Part shown: positions 8,673-15,527 of the stretch, piece by piece | Position numbering within the stretch: position 1 is the first letter of the stretch | How the letters are laid out: each line of letters opens with the position of its first letter | Origin: a virus | Virus record (IMG/VR): IMGVR_UViG_3300042453_002790 | Coordinates: 1-64,000 of that record | DNA length: 64,000 bases | Reading direction: 5' to 3' (one strand) | The notes under the pieces: model-generated | The model's input: the letters and a program-made list of their open reading frames with translations, nothing else | Told to the model about the DNA's origin: nothing | Databases searched by the model: none | Position numbers and translations under genes: made by a program

Positions 8673-9260
8673 TTATGGACAAAGACGCCCATAAAAATTA
8701 AAATGTCCCATATAAACTCTCTGATTTCCGCAGTTAAAATATGGTTGAGGGGATACGTATTGTCCTTGTGATAAGGATATTAAATTTTCCATGTTTATTC
8801 CATGAGCATAACTTCCATGGGAAGGATGATTAAACATCGAATGTCCATGTCTACCGTTATTAAAATTTAATCCACCATTAACACCAAAATTTGCATGAGT
8901 ATAATGATATGTATTACCATCATCTAGATAATACATTGTCATTCCAAATTGATAATACCCTGTTACGGGAGCAAAATATCTACCATTAGTAGTATCAAAT
9001 CCAAAACTACCAGCACCTCTTTGGTTTACGGACCATCTACCACCGGTAGAAAATCCCCAGTTTCCCATTTCTCTCCACTGGTTACATCCAATTTGCCCAG
9101 CATATCTCCATTCGTCCAAATTGCAAGACGCGGAAAACATTGGATACTGGGTTCTTCTTCCAGTGGTTTGACTTACTTCTTGTACAAAATTATTATTTGA
9201 AAAAAATTCAATACTTGTTGTGTCTGAAGTTATATTATTGGAACCAATAATAATAGACAT
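8673..9260 (-). CDS. C1q-like adhesin-type protein, copy 1 of 3
   Basis: A 195-aa protein. Its C-terminal 130 residues show the C1q/TNF-like jelly-roll signature: GRYFAPVTGYYQFGMTMYYL, then YHYTHANFGVNG, a Gly/Asn/His-rich loop, and LSQGQYVSPQPYFNCGNQ. The N-terminus MSIIIGSNNITSDTT is a short beta segment shared with the two following paralogs. Such globular heads occur at tips of phage fibres and bind receptors, usually as trimers. No signal peptide, no enzymatic motif. A late octamer (285-292 within the 9200s) precedes it. Most likely a virion surface decoration or receptor-binding tip; direct evidence is lacking. Confidence 0.75.
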   Translation of the reverse strand: MSIIIGSNNITSDTTSIEFFSNNNFVQEVSQTTGRRTQYPMFSASCNLDEWRYAGQIGCNQWREMGNWGFSTGGRWSVNQRGAGSFGFDTTNGRYFAPVTGYYQFGMTMYYLDDGNTYHYTHANFGVNGGLNFNNGRHGHSMFNHPSHGSYAHGINMENLISLSQGQYVSPQPYFNCGNQRVYMGHFNFYGRLCP

Positions 9261-9284
9261 GGTATACTAAACTCCTATTATTGA

Positions 9285-9292
9285 TATTTATT
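9285..9292 (-). promoter_or_regulatory. Late promoter AATAAATA
   Basis: AATAAATA on the minus strand, 24 nt before the ATG at 9260. One mismatch to the T4 late consensus at the first position. It overlaps the end of the upstream paralog. Confidence 0.55.
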
Positions 9293-9863
9293 AACCCAAT
9301 AAAGCTCCAGCAAACATTGTATAAGAAGCCAATATTCTTGAACTATTAGCGTTCCAATATGGTCTAACAACACAATACTCACCTTGATTCAGTTGCATAG
9401 TACACGAAACTACAATACCATCTTCATGATTGTATGGAGTAGCGTGCATGTAGATATTGTGTGGTTGTCTTCCATTATTCCAACCATATCCAGAATTTTT
9501 AGTAAAATGTAAGTGCATATAACTGCTTGTGCTGTTATTATCATTATATGCATAAGCTGAAAAATAAAAATAGTATGTTCCTGTCACAGGAGCAAAATAT
9601 CTACCATTGGAATTCATTCCAAATGATCCCGCTCCCTGTTGATTCCAAGTCCAACCTACAGTTCCATTGATTTCTGGGTTAGCTCCCTGACCAAATTGAT
9701 CTCTATATCTCCAGTCACCAACAGTTCCACTTGCACAAAATGCAGGAGTTCTATCTGTAATTCTTTGACCTGTTGTAAAATAATACAAACTTCGGATATT
9801 GTTTGGTCTAATATCCAAATCCGTATTACTTACAATACTATTTGGTCCGATTGTAATAGGCAT
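9291..9863 (-). CDS. C1q-like adhesin-type protein, copy 2 of 3
   Basis: A 190-aa paralog of its two neighbours. It shows the same layout: MPITIGPNSIVSNTD at the N-terminus, GAGSFGMNSNGRYFAPVTGT, YYFYFSAYAYNDNN, NNGRQPHNIYMHATP, LNQGEYCVVRPYWNAN. The N-terminal MPITIGPNSI segment is also nearly identical to that of the Trp-rich gene at 14363-14920, suggesting a shared virion-docking tag on two adhesin families. It lies 4 nt after copy 3 (biologically upstream), so it is probably co-transcribed. Confidence 0.75.
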   Translation of the reverse strand: MPITIGPNSIVSNTDLDIRPNNIRSLYYFTTGQRITDRTPAFCASGTVGDWRYRDQFGQGANPEINGTVGWTWNQQGAGSFGMNSNGRYFAPVTGTYYFYFSAYAYNDNNSTSSYMHLHFTKNSGYGWNNGRQPHNIYMHATPYNHEDGIVVSCTMQLNQGEYCVVRPYWNANSSRILASYTMFAGALLG

Positions 9864-9867
9864 AGTT

Positions 9868-10467
9868 TTAACTAATTAGATGTCCGCAAAAGAAACTATG
9901 ATCTGTATAAATTCGGGTATTGCCGGAATTGCCCTTATACATATAAGGACTGCAATATTGACCTTCACTTAGATACATAATTGCAGAAATATTTGGCCCA
10001 TGAGCATATGCAGATCCAACTCCTTGAGAATTTCCATGACCATAGATTGTATATGGAACTCTCCCATTATTCCAACTCACATTACTATTAATTCCGAATA
10101 CTAAGTGAGTATAGTTTGCGGTATTGTTGGTATCTTGAAGTTGATAAAAATCACAATGGAAATAATAATATCCACTTTTGGGAGCAAAATATCTACCATT
10201 GGAGTTCATTCCACCACCGGAATTACCTCTTTGATACCAAGTCCAGTTAAAGGGAATTGTAACTCCAATTTCATTCCAAGCATTTGCAGCAAGATATCTC
10301 CAAGCACCACCAGTCCCATGAGCATTAAACCCAGGTTGATTTGGATTTCCACTAGCTAAATTATTTAAAAATGTTTCCACGTTGGTGCTAGTGGAAACAT
10401 TTATAGCCATGTTTCCATCACATCTTATTCTACTTTGGGTTGAACCTTCACCCAGTATAATAGCCAT
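9868..10467 (-). CDS. C1q-like adhesin-type protein, copy 3 of 3
   Basis: A 199-aa paralog, first of the tandem triplet in transcription order. It has the same conserved block SNGRYFAPKSGYYYFHCDFY, YTHLVFGINSNVSWNNGR, YLSEGQYCSPYMYKG and a Gly/Asn-rich loop region. The N-terminus (MAIILGEGSTQSRIRCDG) differs from the MxITIG style of other members. Sequence divergence among the three heads with retained framework suggests diversification of binding specificity. A late octamer and an 8-bp AT hairpin lie upstream. Confidence 0.75.
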   Translation of the reverse strand: MAIILGEGSTQSRIRCDGNMAINVSTSTNVETFLNNLASGNPNQPGFNAHGTGGAWRYLAANAWNEIGVTIPFNWTWYQRGNSGGGMNSNGRYFAPKSGYYYFHCDFYQLQDTNNTANYTHLVFGINSNVSWNNGRVPYTIYGHGNSQGVGSAYAHGPNISAIMYLSEGQYCSPYMYKGNSGNTRIYTDHSFFCGHLIS

Positions 10468-10491
10468 AAATTCGATCTATTATTGTAATAT

Positions 10492-10499
10492 TATTTATT
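10492..10499 (-). promoter_or_regulatory. Late promoter AATAAATA
   Basis: AATAAATA on the minus strand, 24 nt upstream of ATG 10467. It forms the loop side of a perfect 8-bp inverted repeat (TTGTAATA / TATTACAA, about 10483-10503). Confidence 0.55.
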
Positions 10500-10516
10500 A
10501 CAATTGATTGTGTAAT

Positions 10517-11302
10517 TTACCATAATCCAAGTTTACTAAATGGACACTTAGATTCTTTTGGTTCATCTTTAATAAAATCCCAAGATTTTTTAGGTAAAAA
10601 TTTCTTTAATATACTATGATTATATGCTTTTCTCATAACATTTTGCGGAATATCCTTTCTTTCTAATCTAAAATTCTCATCATATTTTCTAGAATTTCTA
10701 AATCTTAGGATACCAATTGGGTCTCCTCTTTTTATTATAGTTGGTTCATTAAACTTATAAGCACAAATCGTTGGCCGCATCCATCTACCAACTGGATATT
10801 CTGCACTAACTAATTCAGCTCCAGGAATAGGAATGGTTGTAGGTAGTATTTCAATCCATAAAGTTTTAACTTGTGGTTCTGTCCAGAAAAAATAATGTTG
10901 GTGGAGTTGTCCAATAATTAATCCGTGATATGGAGGTCTTAGTGGTTTGTGTATAACTCCCATAGTACTTGGGTCTTCACCCAACATACTCCTACCAAAT
11001 AAATTCATGTCATTTATAGCAAATCCTTCATCAATATTCATATGAACATAAGTTTCTGGATCTACAACTCCATCCTCTTTTGAGAACTTAACTTCAATAT
11101 TTGATTGAGAAAATATTACAAAAGAATTTTTATAATATTTTTTCCACGCAGGACATTCCCAATATACGTGTTTTTCGTGATGTTCTTTATAGTATGTAAG
11201 ATATGGTTTTATCGGAATAAAAATTTCATCTTCTAGGAGTGGGTGTTCAAACCCCTTTGGTCCCGAATTTTCAATTTTCGGAGCATAGTAAATGGTTCTC
11301 AT
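10517..11302 (-). CDS. DUF6065-like protein, copy B
   Basis: A 261-aa protein. Recognisable by parallel structure to copy A: VYWECPAWKKYYKNSFVIF near residue 47, HQHYFFWTEPQVKTLWIEIL, PVGRWMRPTICAYKF, and IIKRGDPIGILRFRN. It is compact, without membrane segments. A C-terminal CPFSKLGLW mirrors a CPFAP element in copy A. Function is unknown. Both copies lie beside iron oxygenase genes. A CATAAATA late octamer lies in the divergent spacer upstream. Confidence 0.7.
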   Translation of the reverse strand: MRTIYYAPKIENSGPKGFEHPLLEDEIFIPIKPYLTYYKEHHEKHVYWECPAWKKYYKNSFVIFSQSNIEVKFSKEDGVVDPETYVHMNIDEGFAINDMNLFGRSMLGEDPSTMGVIHKPLRPPYHGLIIGQLHQHYFFWTEPQVKTLWIEILPTTIPIPGAELVSAEYPVGRWMRPTICAYKFNEPTIIKRGDPIGILRFRNSRKYDENFRLERKDIPQNVMRKAYNHSILKKFLPKKSWDFIKDEPKESKCPFSKLGLW

Positions 11303-11342
11303 GATTCAAATTTAAAACTATATAATAAAGTGTAATTAAAAT

Positions 11343-11350
11343 TATTTATG
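11343..11350 (-). promoter_or_regulatory. Late promoter CATAAATA
   Basis: CATAAATA on the minus strand, 40 nt upstream of ATG 11302, in the 60-bp spacer to a divergent plus-strand gene. The long leader makes it less certain. Confidence 0.45.
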
Positions 11351-11362
11351 GAGTGAACTTCG

Positions 11363-12031
11363 ATGTATGGTTTGATTAATTTATTTCCTACTCCAATTTA
11401 TAAACAACCAGCGACAGTTAATAATTACGATACTATACAAATAGAAGTTCGTGATTGTTTGAATAAAATCTTAGAAGAAGATGATTTAGAATGTGTGTCG
11501 TATATCTATAAAGATGCTGGAGAAAGAAAAAGAAATAGACCGGAAAGTGGATATTTTGTTTCCGATCAATTAATAGAGAAGTATAATTTAAGAAACTTGG
11601 AAAAAAGAATATATGAAGCTGTAGATCATTATGTTAGACTTACTCAATGGTCAGCATTGAATTCTTCTCCCATATTAAACTCTATAGATAATGCAACTTT
11701 TGAAATAAAAAATTCATGGATCAATATTGCAGAAAAGGGAGTATTTCATGACTATCATGTACATCCACAGTATACAATATCCGGGGTTTACTATTTCAGA
11801 GTAAATGCGGATCAAGGTGGGATACAATTCAGAAACCCTAATATTATGTTGGAAAATTGTCATTTTCCGGAAGGCCCAAGAACCCCACAATCAATAGAAA
11901 TTATTCCTAGAGATGGAGATATAATACTATTTCCTGCTTGGTTAGCTCATAGTACAGTTAAAAATACTACTGATGAGGATAGAGTCAGTGTTGCTTTTAA
12001 TATCGATTTAGTGAACCAAAACCAAAAGTAA
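11363..12031 (+). CDS. 2OG-Fe(II) oxygenase, TIGR02466-like (HxH), reversed
   Basis: A 222-aa protein on the plus strand. It begins MYGLINLFPTPIYK, the typical start of TIGR02466-type proteins. Core: NSWINIAEKGVFHDYHVHPQ with H132 and H134, SGVYYFRVNADQGGIQFRNP, then LFPAWLAHSTVKN (H196) and R207 before VSVAFNIDL. These fit the iron and 2OG ligands of the fold. The last 35 bp overlap the 3' end of the convergent oxygenase gene at 11997-12695. The substrate is unknown. An SD-like GGAG precedes the ATG. Confidence 0.88.
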   Translation: MYGLINLFPTPIYKQPATVNNYDTIQIEVRDCLNKILEEDDLECVSYIYKDAGERKRNRPESGYFVSDQLIEKYNLRNLEKRIYEAVDHYVRLTQWSALNSSPILNSIDNATFEIKNSWINIAEKGVFHDYHVHPQYTISGVYYFRVNADQGGIQFRNPNIMLENCHFPEGPRTPQSIEIIPRDGDIILFPAWLAHSTVKNTTDEDRVSVAFNIDLVNQNQK

Positions 12032-12695
12032 TATTTTCAAATTTTCTAAGTTCTTCAGGAACATCTGGTAATTTATTATTCCTTTTAATTCCGCGTTCTT
12101 CTTGAATTTTTAAATTAATATCACAATCGTTTAGAATATAATTAATAGATAAACTAGTTCTGAGTCCCGTTGAAGGTAATTCTGCTCTGTGCCAAATACA
12201 TGATGGGAAAAATACAATTTTTCCTTGTTTAAAAGGTATTCTGTATTTTTCTACAAATTCTGTTTCTCCTTTGTTAATATCTGGTTCATCATAGAAAACA
12301 GTATCTCCATCATATCCACCAACATAATATATCATAGTCCAAATGTTAGGTACTTCCCAATCTTGATGAACCGATAAGAAAGAATCTGATGGAATAGTAC
12401 CATTTATATGAACTCGATGTACTTGTTCTATAACAGCATCTTTAATAATAGAATTTAATCCCTCTCTACGCCACATCTCATTAAATGTTCTACCAATATT
12501 TGCGATATCATTTATAAATGGTTTTTCTCCAGGTCTACTTATCCATATTGCGAAAAATTTTTCAATATCATTGGGGGAACCTCTTAATCCATATTTCCAC
12601 CTATCGGAATTTAAAATCATTTCATCCCAATATTCCTGCATCCATGTAGGGATAAGATTTTCTACTTCAAATATATAATCCTTATTAAATTTCAT
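11997..12695 (-). CDS. 2OG-Fe(II) oxygenase, HxD type
   Basis: A 232-aa protein. Motif set: H110 and D112 in FLSVHQDWEVPNIWTM, a YYVGGYDGDTVFYDEP strand pair, H169 in FFPSCIWHRAEL, R179 in GLRTSLSINYIL. This is a complete 2-His-1-carboxylate triad plus arginine. The class differs from the HxH enzymes around it. Its start overlaps the end of the upstream oxygenase gene by 11 nt, so the two are coupled. The 3' end runs antisense into the reversed oxygenase gene. Confidence 0.85.
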   Translation of the reverse strand: MKFNKDYIFEVENLIPTWMQEYWDEMILNSDRWKYGLRGSPNDIEKFFAIWISRPGEKPFINDIANIGRTFNEMWRREGLNSIIKDAVIEQVHRVHINGTIPSDSFLSVHQDWEVPNIWTMIYYVGGYDGDTVFYDEPDINKGETEFVEKYRIPFKQGKIVFFPSCIWHRAELPSTGLRTSLSINYILNDCDINLKIQEERGIKRNNKLPDVPEELRKFENITFGFGSLNRY

Positions 12696-13302
12696 CTTTA
12701 TCTACACCTATATTAAAAACCATAGTAATTCTTTCATCATTTATATCTATATTATTTTTTGGAACTCTATGAATAGCCCAAGAATCCCACATTAAAAACA
12801 TTCCTTCATGTGGATGTATTGTTACAGTTCCATCCTCTTCGTAATTAAAAATATTTTCTTCTTTTACCTTTTTCTCAAATACGGTATTAAAAATAGAATC
12901 TTTTGTTCCTTTAAATTGTATTGGTGAAGATCCTTTTGGTACTTGTAGATAAATTAATCCCGAATATATTGCACCAGGGTGAGAATGTGCATCGTGTTTG
13001 TCACCGAACTTCATGGAACTTGTAAAAATAGAAGTCCACAATTTATAGGAAGGTTTTAAATTATATCCCGAATTCTCGTATAAAATTTTACTCTTTTCTA
13101 AAAGAATATCAACAAAAAACTTTAATTCTGGTAGTTTCGATAGACCCTCATCTAAAGAATATGTATTTTTATATCCCCATTCATTAGTTAACAGAGAGTC
13201 ATCTTTTAATATTTTTTTTGAAATAGGTAAAAGTTTATCCGACAAACTTTTGTTATTTTCATAATAAAAAGATAACGAAAATAAATCAAAAAAATGATGC
13301 AT
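12685..13302 (-). CDS. 2OG-Fe(II) oxygenase, TIGR02466-like (HxH)
   Basis: A 205-aa protein. Core motifs: H106 and H108 in KHDAHSHPGAIYSGLIYLQV, H178 in MWDSWAIHRVPKN, R191 in DERITMVFNIG. The order matches the genes at 7689 and 11363, so the three are divergent family members. It starts 2 nt after the stop of the small gene at 13305 and is followed by another oxygenase in overlapping frame. The substrate is unknown. The N-terminal 85 residues are helical and variable, as in the family. Confidence 0.83.
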   Translation of the reverse strand: MHHFFDLFSLSFYYENNKSLSDKLLPISKKILKDDSLLTNEWGYKNTYSLDEGLSKLPELKFFVDILLEKSKILYENSGYNLKPSYKLWTSIFTSSMKFGDKHDAHSHPGAIYSGLIYLQVPKGSSPIQFKGTKDSIFNTVFEKKVKEENIFNYEEDGTVTIHPHEGMFLMWDSWAIHRVPKNNIDINDERITMVFNIGVDKDEI

Positions 13303-13304
13303 AG

Positions 13305-13754
13305 TTACTGATAAGTATCTTTAATTTCTTTTATAGTTGTATAGAAATTACTTTCCTTTGCTTGATCACCAAGTAATCCATTATCTATATCGTGATACAA
13401 CATATCAAGTTGTTCTTTTATTTCTGGATAATGTCTAACCCTTTCTCTCTTTCCTGCGGCTGCATTATATTCCTCCATGTACTCATCGTATTTTGCCTTT
13501 ACTTCTTCAAACGATGGAGCACCTGCTTCCTCAGCACTAACTATATTTAATGGTTCCCCAGTCCATTTATCAATTCCCATCCTTTCAGGTGGAGGATTTA
13601 TTATAGCCCACTTTAATTCTTTATATTCTTCTTCAGTTTCAAAAGTGGAACATCCGCTCCAATCATAACCAGAATCTTTAATCAATTCATTAAGAGCATG
13701 ACCCATTGCTGGAATTCTTAACGAATCAAACTTTAAAGCAGGATCCAATGCCAT
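13305..13754 (-). CDS. Tail-fibre-associated small protein with YPEIKEQLDMLYHD motif
   Basis: A 149-aa acidic protein. The C-terminal part has RVRHYPEIKEQLDMLYHDID followed by a short helix. This is the hallmark of small XkdW-like phage proteins commonly found next to tail fibres. The N-terminal 80 residues contain PPPERMGIDKWTGEPLN and no enzymatic motif. Possible role in fibre assembly; inferred from neighbours only. A GATAAATA octamer and a GGAG ribosome site precede the ATG. Confidence 0.75.
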   Translation of the reverse strand: MALDPALKFDSLRIPAMGHALNELIKDSGYDWSGCSTFETEEEYKELKWAIINPPPERMGIDKWTGEPLNIVSAEEAGAPSFEEVKAKYDEYMEEYNAAAGKRERVRHYPEIKEQLDMLYHDIDNGLLGDQAKESNFYTTIKEIKDTYQ

Positions 13755-13777
13755 CTTTACTTACTCCTATATTCTAG

Positions 13778-13785
13778 TATTTATC
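13778..13785 (-). promoter_or_regulatory. Late promoter GATAAATA
   Basis: GATAAATA on the minus strand, 23 nt before ATG 13754. First base differs from the T4 consensus. Confidence 0.55.
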
Positions 13786-13788
13786 TAT

Positions 13789-14352
13789 TTAATACCTAGT
13801 TAGATTATTTGGATTTATGGAAGCAGTATCCATTTCCCAAATTTCTAATTGATTATTATTCCAACCATTTCTTCTAAGATCAGTATCTATAGAACAATTA
13901 ATTCTTGTTGGTCCATTCCAATTTGCATGATAAATTCTGAAAGCATGTTGTTCAGTATTATTAATTGCTGGAGCCCAATAATGACAAATAACACCCCAAT
14001 ATAAATCTCCAACATCATTTTCTAGTGTTGCATGGTGTCCTTGATCGAGAATTCTATTCCAACCAGTAGATGGAGTCCAACGGTATAAAGCTGCTCCGGT
14101 TCCTTGAGCTCCACCGCCTTGATCATCTGCAATTGTCCACCAAGTAACTTTATACCAATTACTTGCTTTTTCTGGAACTCCCATATTAATTTCAAGGTTT
14201 GCGGGAAGTTGCCAACCAGCACCTAAACCAGTTCCACTATTATGATTTACTCCACTAGATGAAGTAAACGCTACTTTTACAATTCCTGGAATATAATTTT
14301 GTGAAGGTCCAGTTGGATATTGTATTCCGTTTCCTGTTATAGTTATTGCCAT
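13789..14352 (-). CDS. Trp-rich adhesin-like protein, copy 1 of 3
   Basis: A 187-aa protein with 11 Trp. The family is not one I can name. Conserved framework across the triplet: LEINMGVPEKASNWYKV, GTGAALYRWTPSTGWNRILD, a His-Ala block, TEQHAFRIYHANW, RINCSIDTDLRRNGWNNN, LEIWEMD, and a C-terminal LTRY. No signal peptide or membrane segment. The N-terminal MAITITGNGIQYPTG resembles the short tags of the other small adhesin genes. It lies 10 nt after copy 2. Probably a virion fibre-tip or decoration protein. Confidence 0.75.
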   Translation of the reverse strand: MAITITGNGIQYPTGPSQNYIPGIVKVAFTSSSGVNHNSGTGLGAGWQLPANLEINMGVPEKASNWYKVTWWTIADDQGGGAQGTGAALYRWTPSTGWNRILDQGHHATLENDVGDLYWGVICHYWAPAINNTEQHAFRIYHANWNGPTRINCSIDTDLRRNGWNNNQLEIWEMDTASINPNNLTRY

Positions 14353-14362
14353 AATTTTTTCC

Positions 14363-14920
14363 TCAAAATCTACTAAGGTTGCCTGTGTTAATTAAATCTC
14401 CATCTATTTCATAGATTTCAAACATATTATTGTTCCATCCATTTCTTCTGAGATCTGCACCGATAGAACAATTAATTCTCATAGCAACGTCTGGATGTCT
14501 TCTACAATACAATCTAAATGCATGTTGTTCTGTTGCATTTAATACTGGGACATACCATATTCCATGAGTACTAGTATAAAAATCTCCACAGTTATTATCA
14601 TAATGAGCGTGCCAACCTTGGTCAAGGATTCTGTTCCATCCAGTAGATGGTGTCCATCTCCATAAAGCCATACCAACACCACCATTTGCACCACCCCAAT
14701 CATCAGAACATGAGTAAAAAGAAACTCTATACCAATTATTTGATCGAGTTGGAACTCCCATATTCAGTTCAGTTCCATTAATAAAATCCCAGTTACCAGA
14801 TTGAATAGATTGATCTGTCGTTGTTGCAGAACAACTATTGTATTTAATAAATCCAGATGGAACCGATTGGACGGAACCATTATTAAATGTTATGCTATTT
14901 GGACCTATCGTTACTGGCAT
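14363..14920 (-). CDS. Trp-rich adhesin-like protein, copy 2 of 3
   Basis: A 185-aa paralog with 9 Trp. Framework: NGTELNMGVPTRSNNWYRVS, DDWGGANGGVGMALWRWTPS, TEQHAFRLYCRRHP, MRINCSIGADLRRNGWNNNM, FEIYEIDG, LSRF. The N-terminus MPVTIGPNSITFNNGS matches the C1q-like copy 2 tag (MPITIGPNSI). The gene starts 3 nt after the stop of copy 3. The most variable parts lie between the conserved blocks, as expected for receptor-binding loops. Confidence 0.75.
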   Translation of the reverse strand: MPVTIGPNSITFNNGSVQSVPSGFIKYNSCSATTTDQSIQSGNWDFINGTELNMGVPTRSNNWYRVSFYSCSDDWGGANGGVGMALWRWTPSTGWNRILDQGWHAHYDNNCGDFYTSTHGIWYVPVLNATEQHAFRLYCRRHPDVAMRINCSIGADLRRNGWNNNMFEIYEIDGDLINTGNLSRF

Positions 14921-14923
14921 GAA

Positions 14924-15523
14924 TTAATACCTCGACATTGTTCCGCTTGTATGTATACCATCACCATCTATTTCCCATACTTCAAAAATATTATTAATCC
15001 AACCATTTCTCAATAAATCATTACCAATACCACAATTAATTCTTACATTACTTGTTCCATAATAATTTGTAACATAAATTCTGAAATAGTGTTCTTGAGT
15101 TGGGAATGATTGGTGTACCGGCACATATCCAAAAATCATTGGGTTTCTATACCAATCAGCCATATTATTATCATAAGATGCATGTCTTCCCATATCCAAA
15201 ACTCTATTCCATCCACTACTTACAGTATATCTCCAAATAGAAAAACCAATTCCTCCATAGTTTCCATCCCAATCATCAACAATTGTTTGATAACAACATC
15301 TATACCAATTAGTTGATTTGGTTGGAACTCCCATATTAATTTCAGTTCCATTAACAAAAGTGTGGCTAGCACCACCAGTTGTTTGGTTGATGGTGCTAGC
15401 ACTAGTAGATCTTATTTTAATTACTGGACTACATCTTGTTTGGGTTGGATTGGACTCGGAACCATAAGGGTTATAAGCAATATTGGAATATTTTATTCCA
15501 GTCCCAGCAATTGATACTGGCAT
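14924..15523 (-). CDS. Trp-rich adhesin-like protein, copy 3 of 3
   Basis: A 199-aa paralog with 7 Trp. Framework: NGTEINMGVPTKSTNWYRCC, DDWDGNYGGIGFSIWRYTVS, GWNRVLDMGRHASYDNNMAD, HYFRIYVTNYYG, VRINCGIGNDLLRNGWINN, FEVWEIDGDG, MSRY. It is first of the triplet in transcription order and begins 4 nt after the end of the 2450-aa tail fibre, so it is part of the fibre operon. This supports a fibre-associated role. Confidence 0.75.
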   Translation of the reverse strand: MPVSIAGTGIKYSNIAYNPYGSESNPTQTRCSPVIKIRSTSASTINQTTGGASHTFVNGTEINMGVPTKSTNWYRCCYQTIVDDWDGNYGGIGFSIWRYTVSSGWNRVLDMGRHASYDNNMADWYRNPMIFGYVPVHQSFPTQEHYFRIYVTNYYGTSNVRINCGIGNDLLRNGWINNIFEVWEIDGDGIHTSGTMSRY

Positions 15524-15527
15524 TTAA

